Below, piece by piece: positions 21,683-29,050 of a stretch of DNA of 34,761 nucleotides (positions are counted from its first letter, which is position 1; each line of letters opens with the position of its first letter). The notes beneath the pieces were generated by a model. It had not been told where the DNA came from. It did not search any database and saw nothing but the letters and a program-made list of their open reading frames with translations. The stretch lies in contig CAYQZZ010000019.1 in NCBI GenBank assembly GCA_964422155.1, forward strand, positions 1-34,761, given 5' to 3'. This DNA comes from JBGPRB01 sp964422155 (lineage in GTDB: Bacteria; Chloroflexota; Dehalococcoidia; Dehalococcoidales; RBG-16-60-22). Both the position numbers and the translations under genes were made by a program.

Positions 21683-22227
21683 TACACCACCTCCACCGAC
21701 AGCGCTTTACGCAGGGCGACAATGGCGCTGTGCTGCAATGCTTTAATCGCTCCTTCACTTTTTCCCATAACCCCGGCGACCTCAGCGATGGACAGCTCGC
21801 CGGCGAAACGCAGCGAAATAACCTCCTGTTGCGCCGCGGTCAGCTTCTTTGTCGCCACAACCAGCTCTTCGATTTCCATTTTACGCTCAGTCACATGCTT
21901 CGGGTCGCCGTTAGCATCGGCCTTCGTTATCGACTCATCAAGAGGTACGGAGGCATGCCTCGACTTTTTTCTCAGGTAATCAACTATCTGATTGTGCGCA
22001 ATACGATACAGCCATGAGGCGAAGGGCATGCCCTTCCATTTGTAGGAAGAGATAGACTGAAGGGCATTCAGAAAGACCTGCTGAGTCATATCCTCCGCCT
22101 CTGTCCTGTCTCCTATTTTGAGAACTATATAACGATAAATCCTATCGAAGTTCTCTTCATATAACTGAGTTAAAGCCACCTGGTCGCGCTGCTGCGCTCG
22201 CCGGATAAGGCTCTCCTCATCTTGCAC
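21682..22227 (-). CDS. ECF-type RNA polymerase sigma factor
   Basis: The 181-residue protein has region 2 (LYEENFDRIYRYIVLKIGDR, EAEDMTQQVFLNAL, then PFASWLYRIAHNQIVDYLRK, about residues 24-95) and region 4 (LTAAQQEVISLRFAGELSIA to GAIKALQHSAIVALRKAL, about 126-175). There is no region 3, as is typical of extracytoplasmic-function sigma factors. Region 4 has the helix-turn-helix that recognises the -35 element. It is the first gene of a pair with the DUF5667 membrane protein. The regulon is unknown, but the SIMPL lipoprotein gene next door is a candidate member. Confidence 0.94.
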   Translation of the reverse strand: MQDEESLIRRAQQRDQVALTQLYEENFDRIYRYIVLKIGDRTEAEDMTQQVFLNALQSISSYKWKGMPFASWLYRIAHNQIVDYLRKKSRHASVPLDESITKADANGDPKHVTERKMEIEELVVATKKLTAAQQEVISLRFAGELSIAEVAGVMGKSEGAIKALQHSAIVALRKALSVEVV

Positions 22228-22494
22228 CTGACAACTCCCATCCAGAGCCGGACTTTTAATGAATTCGCCCGACCGGTAATATTGGTGTTACCCTGTGCAT
22301 ATAGTATAACGAACAGGTTGACAAAAAGATAGCTTATATCTCACAGTCGAGATTGTTTAATCATGTTATCCCGACAAAGCGTATAGGCCATGTCCCTATC
22401 CCCCACCACTGGATTCCAGCTTTCGCTGGAATGACAACTGCGGGAAGGATGGAGTGACATCAAACCATTGATAATTACTTACCGTAGCCTTGTT
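22228..22494. repeat. Gene-free stretch with family B-like hairpin (copy 3)
   Basis: No gene is seen between the sigma factor and the promoter at 22495. It contains the hairpin TTCCAGC/GCTGGAA (about 22414-22430). The segment 22427-22458 matches 7036-7067 at about 26 of 32 positions, starting TGGAATGACAA. Near 22300 the minus strand has TATACT, which could be a -10 for the sigma gene, but no convincing -35 accompanies it. Confidence 0.5.
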
Positions 22495-22523
22495 TTGACA
22501 TTTCATCCAGGGCTAGATATCAT
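22495..22523 (+). promoter_or_regulatory. Promoter for the S-component/DUF1893 operon
   Basis: TTGACA (22495-22500), a 17-base spacer and TATCAT (22518-22523). The leader is only about 50 bases, too short for a typical vitamin riboswitch. AAGGAGG (22567-22573) is the ribosome binding site for the ATG at 22579. Confidence 0.65.
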
Positions 22524-22578
22524 AATAAGTAGTACATCATGAACTAATGCCGATATCCTGACTTACAAGGAGGGGAAA

Positions 22579-23169
22579 ATGCTGAAAAGAATCGCCGTTA
22601 ACACCCAACCCGTACCCTTATCTCTCAGGCTTACCGATGTCCGCACGTACGGCATTATCGCCGTCTTCGTGGTGCTGAGCGTGCTGGTGCCCTGGGTGTT
22701 TCACCAGTTCCACCTGGCCGGCGCCACCTATCTCCCCATGCACTTCTTTATTTTCGCCGCCGCGCTGACCTGCGGCTGGCAGGCCGGGGCTATCGTCGGG
22801 CTGCTCACGCCCTTTGCCAGCTACGCCATCTCCGGAATGCCCGCCATAACCGTCCTGCCTCAGGTAGCCGTGGAAGTCACTGCCTACGGGCTGCTTGCCG
22901 GACTCCTGCGCCAGAAACTCAACCTGCGGGTGATATGGTCGTTACTGGGAGCCATGGCCGGCGGCCGCCTGGCGCTGCTGATAACCGTCGTTATCGTACA
23001 GGCCATTAGCGGGAGTGTTTACAGCCCGCTCGGCACTGCCGCCACTCCTTATGCCGCGGTCTGGAACACTATCGCGCAGTCGTGGCCCGGCATGCTCATA
23101 CAGCTTATCCTGATACCGGTGGCTTTCTGGGTGGTCGGACGCTATACCTCGAGGAAACAATCAGAGTAG
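22579..23169 (+). CDS. Putative ECF-transporter substrate-binding (S) component
   Basis: The 196-residue protein is very hydrophobic, with about six membrane helices (near residues 24-44, 48-66, 70-85, 92-108, 117-141 and 164-188). The loop LPMHFFIFAAALTCGWQAGA then IVGLLTPFASYAISGMP matches the pattern of S components of energy-coupling-factor importers, which capture vitamins, metals or queuosine-type bases and share an EcfAAT module. The substrate cannot be told from sequence. No EcfA or EcfT gene is in the window, so it would use a shared module. It is followed after 3 bases by a DUF1893 gene. queH lies 3 kb away, so a queuine-type substrate is conceivable but unsupported. Confidence 0.7.
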   Translation: MLKRIAVNTQPVPLSLRLTDVRTYGIIAVFVVLSVLVPWVFHQFHLAGATYLPMHFFIFAAALTCGWQAGAIVGLLTPFASYAISGMPAITVLPQVAVEVTAYGLLAGLLRQKLNLRVIWSLLGAMAGGRLALLITVVIVQAISGSVYSPLGTAATPYAAVWNTIAQSWPGMLIQLILIPVAFWVVGRYTSRKQSE

Positions 23170-23172
23170 CCG

Positions 23173-23592
23173 ATGTACACGGACCTGTTCAGCGCTTTCC
23201 TGGCCAGCGATGACACGCTAAGAATATACCAGGATGAAACGCTTGTGTTCTCGTCAGAAAAGGACCGACTTCTGCCCCTGATGGAATTTATTGTCCTTCA
23301 GCAGAAGGACTCTGTGCAGCAGCCGGTTACCATATTCGATAGAATCATGGGCAATGCCGCCGCCCTGCTGGCGGTAAAGGTAAACTGCCGGGAGGTCTAT
23401 AGTCCTTTGGGCAGTGAACTCGCCGTCAGGACGCTGGAGCGATACGGCATCGAATACCACCTGAGCGAAATCGTACCCTATATTCAAAGACCGGACGGCA
23501 AGGGTATATGTCCCATGGAACAGCTATCAATTAACAAAGAGCCCGAGGAGTTCTACCGGGAAATGAAAGCCCGTATTAATAAGAGTATTTAA
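23173..23592 (+). CDS. DUF1893 (TM1506-like) protein
   Basis: This 139-residue cytosolic protein resembles the DUF1893 family, whose structural prototype TM1506 has a cytidine-deaminase-like fold. Recognisable pieces are DDTLRIYQDETLVFSSEKDR, FDRIMGNAAALLAVKVNC (the helix that carries the active-site region in deaminases), VYSPLGSELAVRTLERYGI and the C-terminal GKGICPMEQLS with a conserved Cys. No complete zinc-deaminase motif (HAE with PCxxC) is visible, so catalysis of that type is unlikely. It lies 3 bases after the S-component gene and surely shares its transcript. Its role there is unknown. Confidence 0.82.
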   Translation: MYTDLFSAFLASDDTLRIYQDETLVFSSEKDRLLPLMEFIVLQQKDSVQQPVTIFDRIMGNAAALLAVKVNCREVYSPLGSELAVRTLERYGIEYHLSEIVPYIQRPDGKGICPMEQLSINKEPEEFYREMKARINKSI

Positions 23593-23597
23593 TAAAC

Positions 23598-23690
23598 CTC
23601 ACCCCTTCAGGGTGAACCCCTGCCCCCTCTCCTTAAAAGGAGAGGGATTATAAAATCCCCCTTTGTCCTCATTTTCCAAAGGGGGACTGT
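23598..23690. repeat. Tandem hairpins: family A copy 2 plus a second hairpin
   Basis: Three inverted structures are packed after the DUF1893 gene. CTTCAGGGTGAACCC (23605-23619) is the inverted copy of 2849-2863. CCCTCTCCTT/AAGGAGAGGG (23625-23634 with 23637-23646) is a perfect ten-base-pair stem. TCCCCCTTTG/CAAAGGGGGA (23656-23665 with 23677-23686) is another perfect ten-base-pair stem. Either stem could stop transcription of the upstream operon, but neither has a strong T run. The arrangement looks like dispersed repeat units. Confidence 0.7.
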
Positions 23691-23735
23691 TTAACAGGTT
23701 AATAAAATCACTAACTGAACCTGAAAGGAATCTCT

Positions 23736-24773
23736 ATGGAAAAGATAAGACTGGGCAAGACAGAAATGATGGTAACGCGGCTGGGTTTCGGCGGCATCCC
23801 CATCCAGAGGCTTTCCGAAAACGATGCCGTTAAGGTCGTCAAGAGGTGCCTCGACCTGGGCATTAACTTCCTCGATACCGCCAACGGCTACTCCACCAGC
23901 GAGGAACGCATCGGCAGGGCGATAAAGGGACGGCGCCAGGACGTTTTCATTGCCACCAAGTCCGGTGCCCGCACGGGCGAAGATATAGAAAAAAACCTCG
24001 ATTTGAGCCTTAAACGACTCGGCACCGACTATATCGACCTGTACCAGTTCCATGGGGTCAACGACAAGCCGACACTGGAAAAAATCCTCGACCCCGAAAA
24101 CGGCCTTTATAAGGTCTTCGAAAAGGCAAAAAAAGCCGGGAAAATCCGGCACATCGGCATTACATCGCACCAGATGGACATGGCTAAAGCTATGGTGAAA
24201 ACAGGCCGCTTCGAGACCATCATGTTCCCCTTCAACTTCATCACCAGCGAACCCGCCGACGAGCTTTTGCCCCTGTGCCGGGAACATGACATGGGCTTCA
24301 TCGTCATGAAGCCGATGGCCGGAGGTATGCTGGAAAACGCCGCCATCGCTTTCAAATACCTCTTCCAGTTCCCGGATATCGTCATCATCCCCGGCATCCA
24401 GAAGGTGCAAGAGATTGAAGAAATCGTCCGGATATATAACGGGTCGCACAAAATGACCGCCGCCGAACGGAAAAAGATGCGGCAGATGACGGAAGAACTG
24501 GGCACCCGGTTCTGCCGCCGCTGCGACTACTGCCAGCCGTGTCCCCAGCAAATACCCATATCCATGATTATGACATTCCCCACGTTCGTCAAACGCCTGC
24601 CGCCGGACTGGTATTTGAAGGGCGGGTTTATCCCCGACGCCATGGCAAAAGCCGCCAGTTGCACGGAATGTGGCGAATGCGAGGCAAGATGTCCGTTCCA
24701 TCTACCCATCAGGCAGATGATCAAAGAAAGCTATAATCTTTACGAACAGGTGAAAGCAACCCAGACCCGGTAG
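23736..24773 (+). CDS. Aldo/keto reductase with C-terminal Fe-S cluster domain
   Basis: The first 260 residues form the AKR barrel, with the catalytic tetrad Asp47, Tyr52 (DTANGYS), Lys75 (ATKSG) and His106 (QFHGV). The C-terminus adds ferredoxin-type cysteines: Cys270, 273, 276, 279 (CRRCDYCQPCP) and Cys319, 322, 325, 329 (CTECGECEARCP). At 345 residues it belongs to the COG1453-type oxidoreductases that are frequent in anaerobes, which probably pass electrons between Fe-S carriers and a carbonyl or alcohol substrate. The substrate is unknown. GAAAGGA precedes the ATG. The same reading frame remains open after its TAG all the way into the next ORF, which is odd (see findings). Confidence 0.92.
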   Translation: MEKIRLGKTEMMVTRLGFGGIPIQRLSENDAVKVVKRCLDLGINFLDTANGYSTSEERIGRAIKGRRQDVFIATKSGARTGEDIEKNLDLSLKRLGTDYIDLYQFHGVNDKPTLEKILDPENGLYKVFEKAKKAGKIRHIGITSHQMDMAKAMVKTGRFETIMFPFNFITSEPADELLPLCREHDMGFIVMKPMAGGMLENAAIAFKYLFQFPDIVIIPGIQKVQEIEEIVRIYNGSHKMTAAERKKMRQMTEELGTRFCRRCDYCQPCPQQIPISMIMTFPTFVKRLPPDWYLKGGFIPDAMAKAASCTECGECEARCPFHLPIRQMIKESYNLYEQVKATQTR

Positions 24774-24855
24774 GTAAGCCTACTGTATATACTGGACAAC
24801 AGTCCCCTCGATAGACTACAATTTTCAGAAAATCGCGAAGTAAGGAGGTTTACAC

Positions 24856-25301
24856 ATGGCAAAAGTGAAAGAGCAGAATTAGAGAAATACTTCAGAAAAG
24901 GCGTGACCGCAGGAAAAACACCGCACGCCGAGGTTACCGCGCCGCGCCTGGGCCTGCACAGCGATAAAGACTTCGGTAACCTGAACTTTTCCATGAGCTG
25001 GTGGGCCATAACCGAACCGTTTGAAATGGTTACAGATTGCCACGCCCACGATTTTAATCAGTTCCTGATTTTCGTGGGGGGCGACCTCACCAAAATGCCG
25101 GACCTCGGCGGAGAGGTCGAATTAACCCTGAGCAGGGATGGTAAAAAACTGGAAAAGTTCGTCATTACCGAGGCCACCACCGTCTTTGTTCCAGCCGGAC
25201 TTTACCACTGCCCGCTCTACTTCAAGAAGATAAATAACCCCAAAAAGCCCATCCTTTTCCATGATTTGTTCTTTTCGCCGGAATACAAACGGAAGGGATA
25301 G
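24856..25301 (+). pseudogene. Cupin-like protein gene with an apparent frameshift near its start
   Basis: AAGGAGG (24842-24848) and ATG 24856 open a frame MAKVKEQN that hits TAG at 24880-24882. The frame one base earlier then reads ELEKYFRKGVTAGKTPHAEV and runs to 25301 (132 residues from the GTG at 24903, about 148 if joined to MAKVKEQ). The body contains HAHDFNQFLIFVGGD, EVELTLSRDGK, TTVFVPAGLYHCPLYFKK, a cupin-like pattern homologous to the protein at 25510-25968. That homologue begins MAKTKYGKYFLKEP, which supports the idea that MAKVK and KYF belong to one protein broken by a one-base change. Start at GTG 24903 with weak AAAGG close by is the alternative. It could be a mutation, a sequencing or assembly error, or recoding. 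Function is unknown. Confidence 0.7.
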
Positions 25302-25329
25302 CTTAAAAGTGTGTAAATCACGCTTGATA

Positions 25330-25360
25330 AAAGAAAGGAGGCCGCTTGCCTCCTTTCTTT
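25330..25360. terminator. Intrinsic terminator hairpin
   Basis: AAAGAAAGGAGGC (25330-25342) pairs with GCCTCCTTTCTTT (25348-25360) around a five-base loop. The T-rich 3' arm on the plus strand and T-rich complement of the 5' arm suit termination in either direction, between two convergent cupin-like genes. Confidence 0.82.
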
Positions 25361-25509
25361 GGATAGCTTATCAGCCTAGACAGGATGTCAAACCGGTAAA
25401 ACCGGATATATTAAATTAGCGGATATTCTCACTATACAGCCAGCCCCGTATTATTCAATAGATAAGCTCTTGGCAAATTGCTCTTATTTTGTGCCTGCCA
25501 TATCATGTA

Positions 25510-25968
25510 TCACCGCTTTAAAGGGTTTTTGCCTACTATGGTTGAGTCAAAAGTGGGTGCAAACATAATATGCCCGAACATAATCGGTTTATCCACCCTC
25601 TTGAAATTGAGAGGGCAATGCAGCAGATTCCCCGGGACATACACCCATGTGGTGGTAGTGATGATGTGTGTTTCTGCTTCCTCACCCTCACCCATCGTAA
25701 ACTCGACCTCAGCCCCGAATTCTTTAAAATTCATCGGGTCGCCACCAATAAAATACAGGATTTCGGCAACGGAATGTCTATGCCCTTCAGGTATCATTTT
25801 AAAGGCTCTATAAATGGGGCGCAGGACCTGTGTAAGAGGCTCATCCCACCCTTTTACGGGAGCCTTCTGCCCGATTCCTATGTATGCCGGCGCATCAGGA
25901 GGAGTACCTGGGTGGATTACGCCCCAGGGTTCTTTTAAGAAATACTTCCCATATTTTGTTTTAGCCAT
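25510..25968 (-). CDS. Cupin-like protein, homologue of the gene at 24856-25301
   Basis: This 152-residue cytosolic protein has GHRHSVAEILYFIGGDPMNF, FGAEVEFTMGEGEEAETHII, TWVYVPGNLLHCPLNFKRV and PIMFGHIMFAP. The HxH...E spacing followed by PGNLLHCP is the layout of a cupin metal site (two His, a possible Glu, then a His after a PG turn). It is clearly homologous to the neighbouring convergent gene, including the GGD, EVE, VPxxLYHCPL-like and final F.P stretches. The ribosome binding site AAGGAG lies seven bases before ATG 25968. A metal-dependent enzyme or small-molecule binding protein is likely, but no substrate can be named. Confidence 0.8.
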   Translation of the reverse strand: MAKTKYGKYFLKEPWGVIHPGTPPDAPAYIGIGQKAPVKGWDEPLTQVLRPIYRAFKMIPEGHRHSVAEILYFIGGDPMNFKEFGAEVEFTMGEGEEAETHIITTTTWVYVPGNLLHCPLNFKRVDKPIMFGHIMFAPTFDSTIVGKNPLKR

Positions 25969-26170
25969 TTTTATCTCCTTCCTTTATTTTCTCAGATATT
26001 ACTAGCTGCTCTTATTTAAACACAATATGGTCTCTAATACAATTGGATCAATATATTACGCTGTCGTCAGAGGAGCGAAAAATCGTCTGCTAATTAGAAG
26101 TTAGACCTTACCCCTGCTTTTTGCTATTATTGAATTGGTGCGTGCCCGCTATTTGTCTTTTGAGGGGAAA

Positions 26171-26680
26171 ATGCTTAAGATTCGCCGCTACCAGGCACAG
26201 GATAACGAAGCCGTTAAAGAAATGCATTATGCCGGGATAATGCAAATGATAGAAATGGTCCCCGATACCGAACGGCGAGACGTACCATCTCAAGATATGC
26301 CATTTATAGATAGGGACCTCGACGACATCGAAGGCGTGTATATCAATAATCACGGTGATTTCCTGATAGGCATCCAGGGTAATGAAATCGTCGTCATAGG
26401 GGCTATTAGAAAAGTATCGGCGACCTGCGGGGAAATCAAACGCATCAGAGTCCGCCGGGAATGCCAGCGACATGGTTACGGCCAGACGATTTTGCTAAAA
26501 CTCATCGAGCGAGCGAGAGAATTAGGGTACCGGGAACTAATTCTCGATACATCGTTATATAACCCCCCGGCACAGCAACTCTTTCAAAAATGTGGTTTTG
26601 TAGAAACTAGCCGTGGGAAAATAGGTCCATATGACCTGGTCATATATAAGAAGAAGCTGAATAAAGATAAAGGAGGCTAA
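26171..26680 (+). CDS. GNAT-family N-acetyltransferase
   Basis: The 169-residue protein has the acetyl-CoA-binding motif A in the form IKRIRVRRECQRHGYGQTIL (R/Q-x-x-G-x-G/A type, about residues 95-114) and the motif B ending PPAQQLFQKCGFVET. Motif A supports acetyl-CoA binding; the acceptor is unknown. The start at ATG 26171 is preceded by GAGGGG (26162-26167); the longer TTG start at 26135 has no such site. The DUF169 gene begins two bases after its stop, so they are cotranscribed. A possible -10 TATTAT (26125-26130) lies upstream without a good -35. Confidence 0.85.
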   Translation: MLKIRRYQAQDNEAVKEMHYAGIMQMIEMVPDTERRDVPSQDMPFIDRDLDDIEGVYINNHGDFLIGIQGNEIVVIGAIRKVSATCGEIKRIRVRRECQRHGYGQTILLKLIERARELGYRELILDTSLYNPPAQQLFQKCGFVETSRGKIGPYDLVIYKKKLNKDKGG

Positions 26681-26682
26681 AA

Positions 26683-27483
26683 ATGGACGCAGCTTTCAAA
26701 GAGAAATTCCTGACGCTCTGGAAGAAGTACTTTAACGACGCCGAACTGCCCTTCACTTTCTACTATACGGATGAAGAAGGCCATGCCGAGTCGGTCAAAC
26801 CGGGTTCGGTGCCGCGGTGTATCATCGGGGCACTGGTCAAAGTGCGGAGCGGGCAGTCCCTCGCTTTCGATGTTGATAGCGTCGGCTGCCCCGGGGGTAA
26901 AAGATACCTCGGCTTCGCGGAAAATCTCATGCCCGACTTCGAATATTTCCTCTCCTGCGGGATTCCCGGCAAAATGGAAGGCGAACGCTATAAGAAGTCG
27001 CCGGAGATGGTAAAAGAGTACATGAAAAAGCACGCGCCCGTAATGAAAGCTCCCGGCCGCTTTATCGTCTTTAAGAGATGGGATAAGCTCGATGAAACCG
27101 ACCGCCCGGACGTCATCATTTTCTTCGCCGAGCCGGATGTTCTCTCCGGTCTCTTTACGCTGGCCAGCTTCGATGAAACGGAGCAGAACATGGTAATCGC
27201 CCCGTTCGGCTCCGGCTGTGCCAGCATCGTGCAGTACCCTTACATGGAGACTAAATCCCGGAGTCCCAGGGCGTTCATCGGCATGTTCGATGTCTCGGCG
27301 CGTCCTTTCGTGCCACAGAACACACTCACCTTCTCTGCCCCTGTAGCCAAGTTTGCCAGGATGGTGGGCAATATGGAAGAGAGCTTCCTCATCACGCCTT
27401 CTTGGGCCAAGGTGCAGAAAAGAATTAAAAGATTTAAAATTGTTTATGGAGAGGTTAAATCCCGGAAAAAGGATAGTCTTTAA
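26683..27483 (+). CDS. DUF169-family protein
   Basis: This is a 266-residue cytosolic protein of unknown function. The family hallmarks are VPRCIIGALVKVRSGQSLAF, SVGCPGGKRYLGF (the conserved Cys-Pro-Gly-Gly), DVIIFFAEPDVLSGLFTLAS and FGSGCASIVQYPY. The family is common in anaerobes and methanogens and often neighbours redox enzymes. The conserved cysteines at about residues 67 and 177 suggest a thiol or metal role. AAAGGAGG overlaps the end of the GNAT gene just before ATG 26683, so the genes are coupled. The charged last 20 residues (KRIKRFKIVYGEVKSRKK) are an extension beyond the conserved part. Confidence 0.87.
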   Translation: MDAAFKEKFLTLWKKYFNDAELPFTFYYTDEEGHAESVKPGSVPRCIIGALVKVRSGQSLAFDVDSVGCPGGKRYLGFAENLMPDFEYFLSCGIPGKMEGERYKKSPEMVKEYMKKHAPVMKAPGRFIVFKRWDKLDETDRPDVIIFFAEPDVLSGLFTLASFDETEQNMVIAPFGSGCASIVQYPYMETKSRSPRAFIGMFDVSARPFVPQNTLTFSAPVAKFARMVGNMEESFLITPSWAKVQKRIKRFKIVYGEVKSRKKDSL

Positions 27484-27559
27484 ACGGATTACGCCCCCGG
27501 GAGGACCGGCTTAACTCTCTTGATTCTTACCACCTTGACTGTAAAAAGAGGAGACCACG

Positions 27560-28471
27560 ATGACCAAGATTAGCCTGGTACGTACTTCAGATAGAACCGA
27601 AGGCACCCGTCAAGCTGTCAGCTTACTCAAGTCCAACCCCGTGAAGGGTAAGGCCGTCGTTCTTAAGCCCAATTTCAATACCGCCGACCCCGCCCCCGGC
27701 TCCACCCATTACGATACACTGCGCTCCCTAATTCTGACCCTCAAGGAGATGGGAGCTAAGAAAATCACCCTGGCGGAACGGAGCGGGCCCGGAGATACTA
27801 CGCGGGGTATCATGGAGAAAAAGGGCATCTTCAACATGGCTAAAGAGATTGGCTTCGATATCGTCAACCTCCAGGCGATGGGAAAAGACGGGTGGGTCTT
27901 AGTCAAACCCGAGGATAGCCACTGGAAAAACGGCTTCCTCTTTCCGAAGATTTACCGGGAAGCGGAGTCCATCGTGCTGACCTGCTGTCTCAAGACGCAC
28001 CAGTTCGGCGGCCACTTTACGCTGTCGATGAAGTGCGCCGTGGGCATGGTGCCGCCGGGACTGGGGCCGAGTGGCGGCGACTACCCCTATATGAACGAAC
28101 TGCACAGCTCACCCCATCAGCGCCAGATGATTGCCGAGATTAACACCGCCTATTCCCCCGACCTCATCGTGCTGGACGGCGTCGAGGCTTTTGTGGACGG
28201 TGGCCCTCATGTTGGCACCCGCGTCAAGGCTAACGTCATGCTGGCCGGCAGCGACCGCGTCGCTATCGATGCGGTAGGAGTGGCGATACTACGCTTATTA
28301 GGAACAACTCCCGAGGTAAGTAAAGGCAAAATCTTCGAGCAGGACCAGATTAAACGGGCGGCGGAGCTGGGGCTGGGCGTAAAATCCGCCGACCAGATAC
28401 AGATTGTGACCGGCGATAAAGAGAGCGAAGAATACGCAAAGAAGGTGAGGGAAGTGCTGGGCAAAGGTTAA
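27560..28471 (+). CDS. DUF362-family protein without Fe-S domain
   Basis: The 303-residue protein has the DUF362 core: VVLKPNFNTADPAPGSTHYD (about 35-54), ITLAERSGPGDTTRG (about 76-90), LKTHQFGGHFTLSMKCAVGM (about 145-164), DLIVLDGVEAFVDGGPHVG and the C-terminal DQIQIVTGD. Some DUF362 proteins carry ferredoxin cysteines; none are seen here. The molecular function is not established, though the family often occurs near redox enzymes. GAGGAG precedes the ATG. It follows the DUF169 gene by 76 bases, so shared transcription is likely, and an intrinsic terminator follows. Confidence 0.87.
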   Translation: MTKISLVRTSDRTEGTRQAVSLLKSNPVKGKAVVLKPNFNTADPAPGSTHYDTLRSLILTLKEMGAKKITLAERSGPGDTTRGIMEKKGIFNMAKEIGFDIVNLQAMGKDGWVLVKPEDSHWKNGFLFPKIYREAESIVLTCCLKTHQFGGHFTLSMKCAVGMVPPGLGPSGGDYPYMNELHSSPHQRQMIAEINTAYSPDLIVLDGVEAFVDGGPHVGTRVKANVMLAGSDRVAIDAVGVAILRLLGTTPEVSKGKIFEQDQIKRAAELGLGVKSADQIQIVTGDKESEEYAKKVREVLGKG

Positions 28472-28493
28472 TCGATATTAAATTGGGGCGTTT

Positions 28494-28525
28494 AAGAGGG
28501 GCATTAGACCCTCTTTCATTTTTTC
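28494..28525 (+). terminator. Intrinsic terminator of the DUF362 gene
   Basis: AAGAGGG (28494-28500) pairs with CCCTCTT (28509-28515), and a T-rich tail ending in TTTTTT follows. It is correctly placed 22 bases after the stop codon. Confidence 0.8.
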
Positions 28526-28540
28526 TGCCCCTGCGGATTA

Positions 28541-28578
28541 ACCTCTCCCTCTAACCCCCTCTCCGTCGACGGAGAGGG
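28541..28578. repeat. Hairpin repeat, family A copy 3
   Basis: 28557-28578 is a perfect 22-base palindrome with arms CCCTCTCCGTC and GACGGAGAGGG. It is preceded by ACCTCTCCCT at 28541-28550, as in copy 1. Copies 1 and 2 share the CCCTCTCC/GGAGAGGG logic but not the centre. Confidence 0.7.
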
Positions 28579-28978
28579 ACTGAACACCATGGGCAGTTAC
28601 ATGTGCTCATTAGTGCAGAAATCCGCGAACACAAATTGTCGGGGCAGACGCTCTTCCTCACATGAGTTCACGGAAGTAGCAGTGACGCACGGGTTTGATT
28701 GAGTCACGTCTCATTCCACAGCCATTATATGCATTGAGTTGCATAAGGTCAAATTTGTTAGAATAGTGCTATCGTTGTCGTCACAATAAGATGAAATGTT
28801 ACCTAATTAAACTAGAAGCGGAAATGTTGATTCTAATATCTCGGTAGGGATATTTTGGCTATATTTTACATCTGCCTTGACAATTATATTTTATTAGGGC
28901 TAAACTGAACTGCAATAATGGATGGGAAATAAATTAAAAAAATCGTTTTTAACTCGGTAAGGCAAAAATAATACAGGC
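28579..28978. other. Long intergenic stretch with weak promoter
   Basis: I see no gene in these 400 bases. The right end is AT-rich and contains TTGACA (28877-28882), an 18-base spacer and TAAACT (28901-28906). This could drive the binding-protein gene with a leader of about 140 bases. The left part (28579-28760) shows no ORF, no clear hairpin and no RNA motif that I recognise. Confidence 0.4.
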
Positions 28979-29020
28979 AAAGGAGGTGATTTATTGGGTG
29001 TATTTAGGGATAAAGAATAA
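28979..29020 (+). promoter_or_regulatory. Perfect Shine-Dalgarno with eight-codon mini-ORF ahead of the binding-protein gene
   Basis: AAAGGAGGTGAT (28979-28990) is complementary to the whole anti-Shine-Dalgarno end of 16S rRNA. TTG at 28994 starts a frame reading MGVFRDKE and stopping at TAA 29018-29020. The real gene begins 30 bases later at TTG 29051 with AAGGGGG as its own weaker site. The mini-ORF may be a leader peptide or a ribosome-loading device. Confidence 0.4.
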
Positions 29021-29050
29021 TCTATTTTTAATTCTAAAAGGGGGTATAAA

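Noticed and set aside
21455..22017. Overlapping plus-strand ORFs over the sigma factor and DUF5667 genes
   Set aside because: Both minus-strand proteins show clear domains and coupled starts; the plus-strand frames have none.
22524..22578. Vitamin riboswitch before the S-component gene
   Set aside because: The leader after the promoter is only about 50 bases, too short for known vitamin riboswitches.
23691..24701. 336-codon minus-strand ORF over the reductase
   Set aside because: It is antisense to the Fe-S aldo/keto reductase, which has its full catalytic tetrad and cysteines.
24771..24773. TAG read as pyrrolysine to fuse the reductase and cupin
   Set aside because: The cupin gene has its own strong Shine-Dalgarno and ATG, and the intervening frame contains no conserved sequence; the open frame is best taken as chance.
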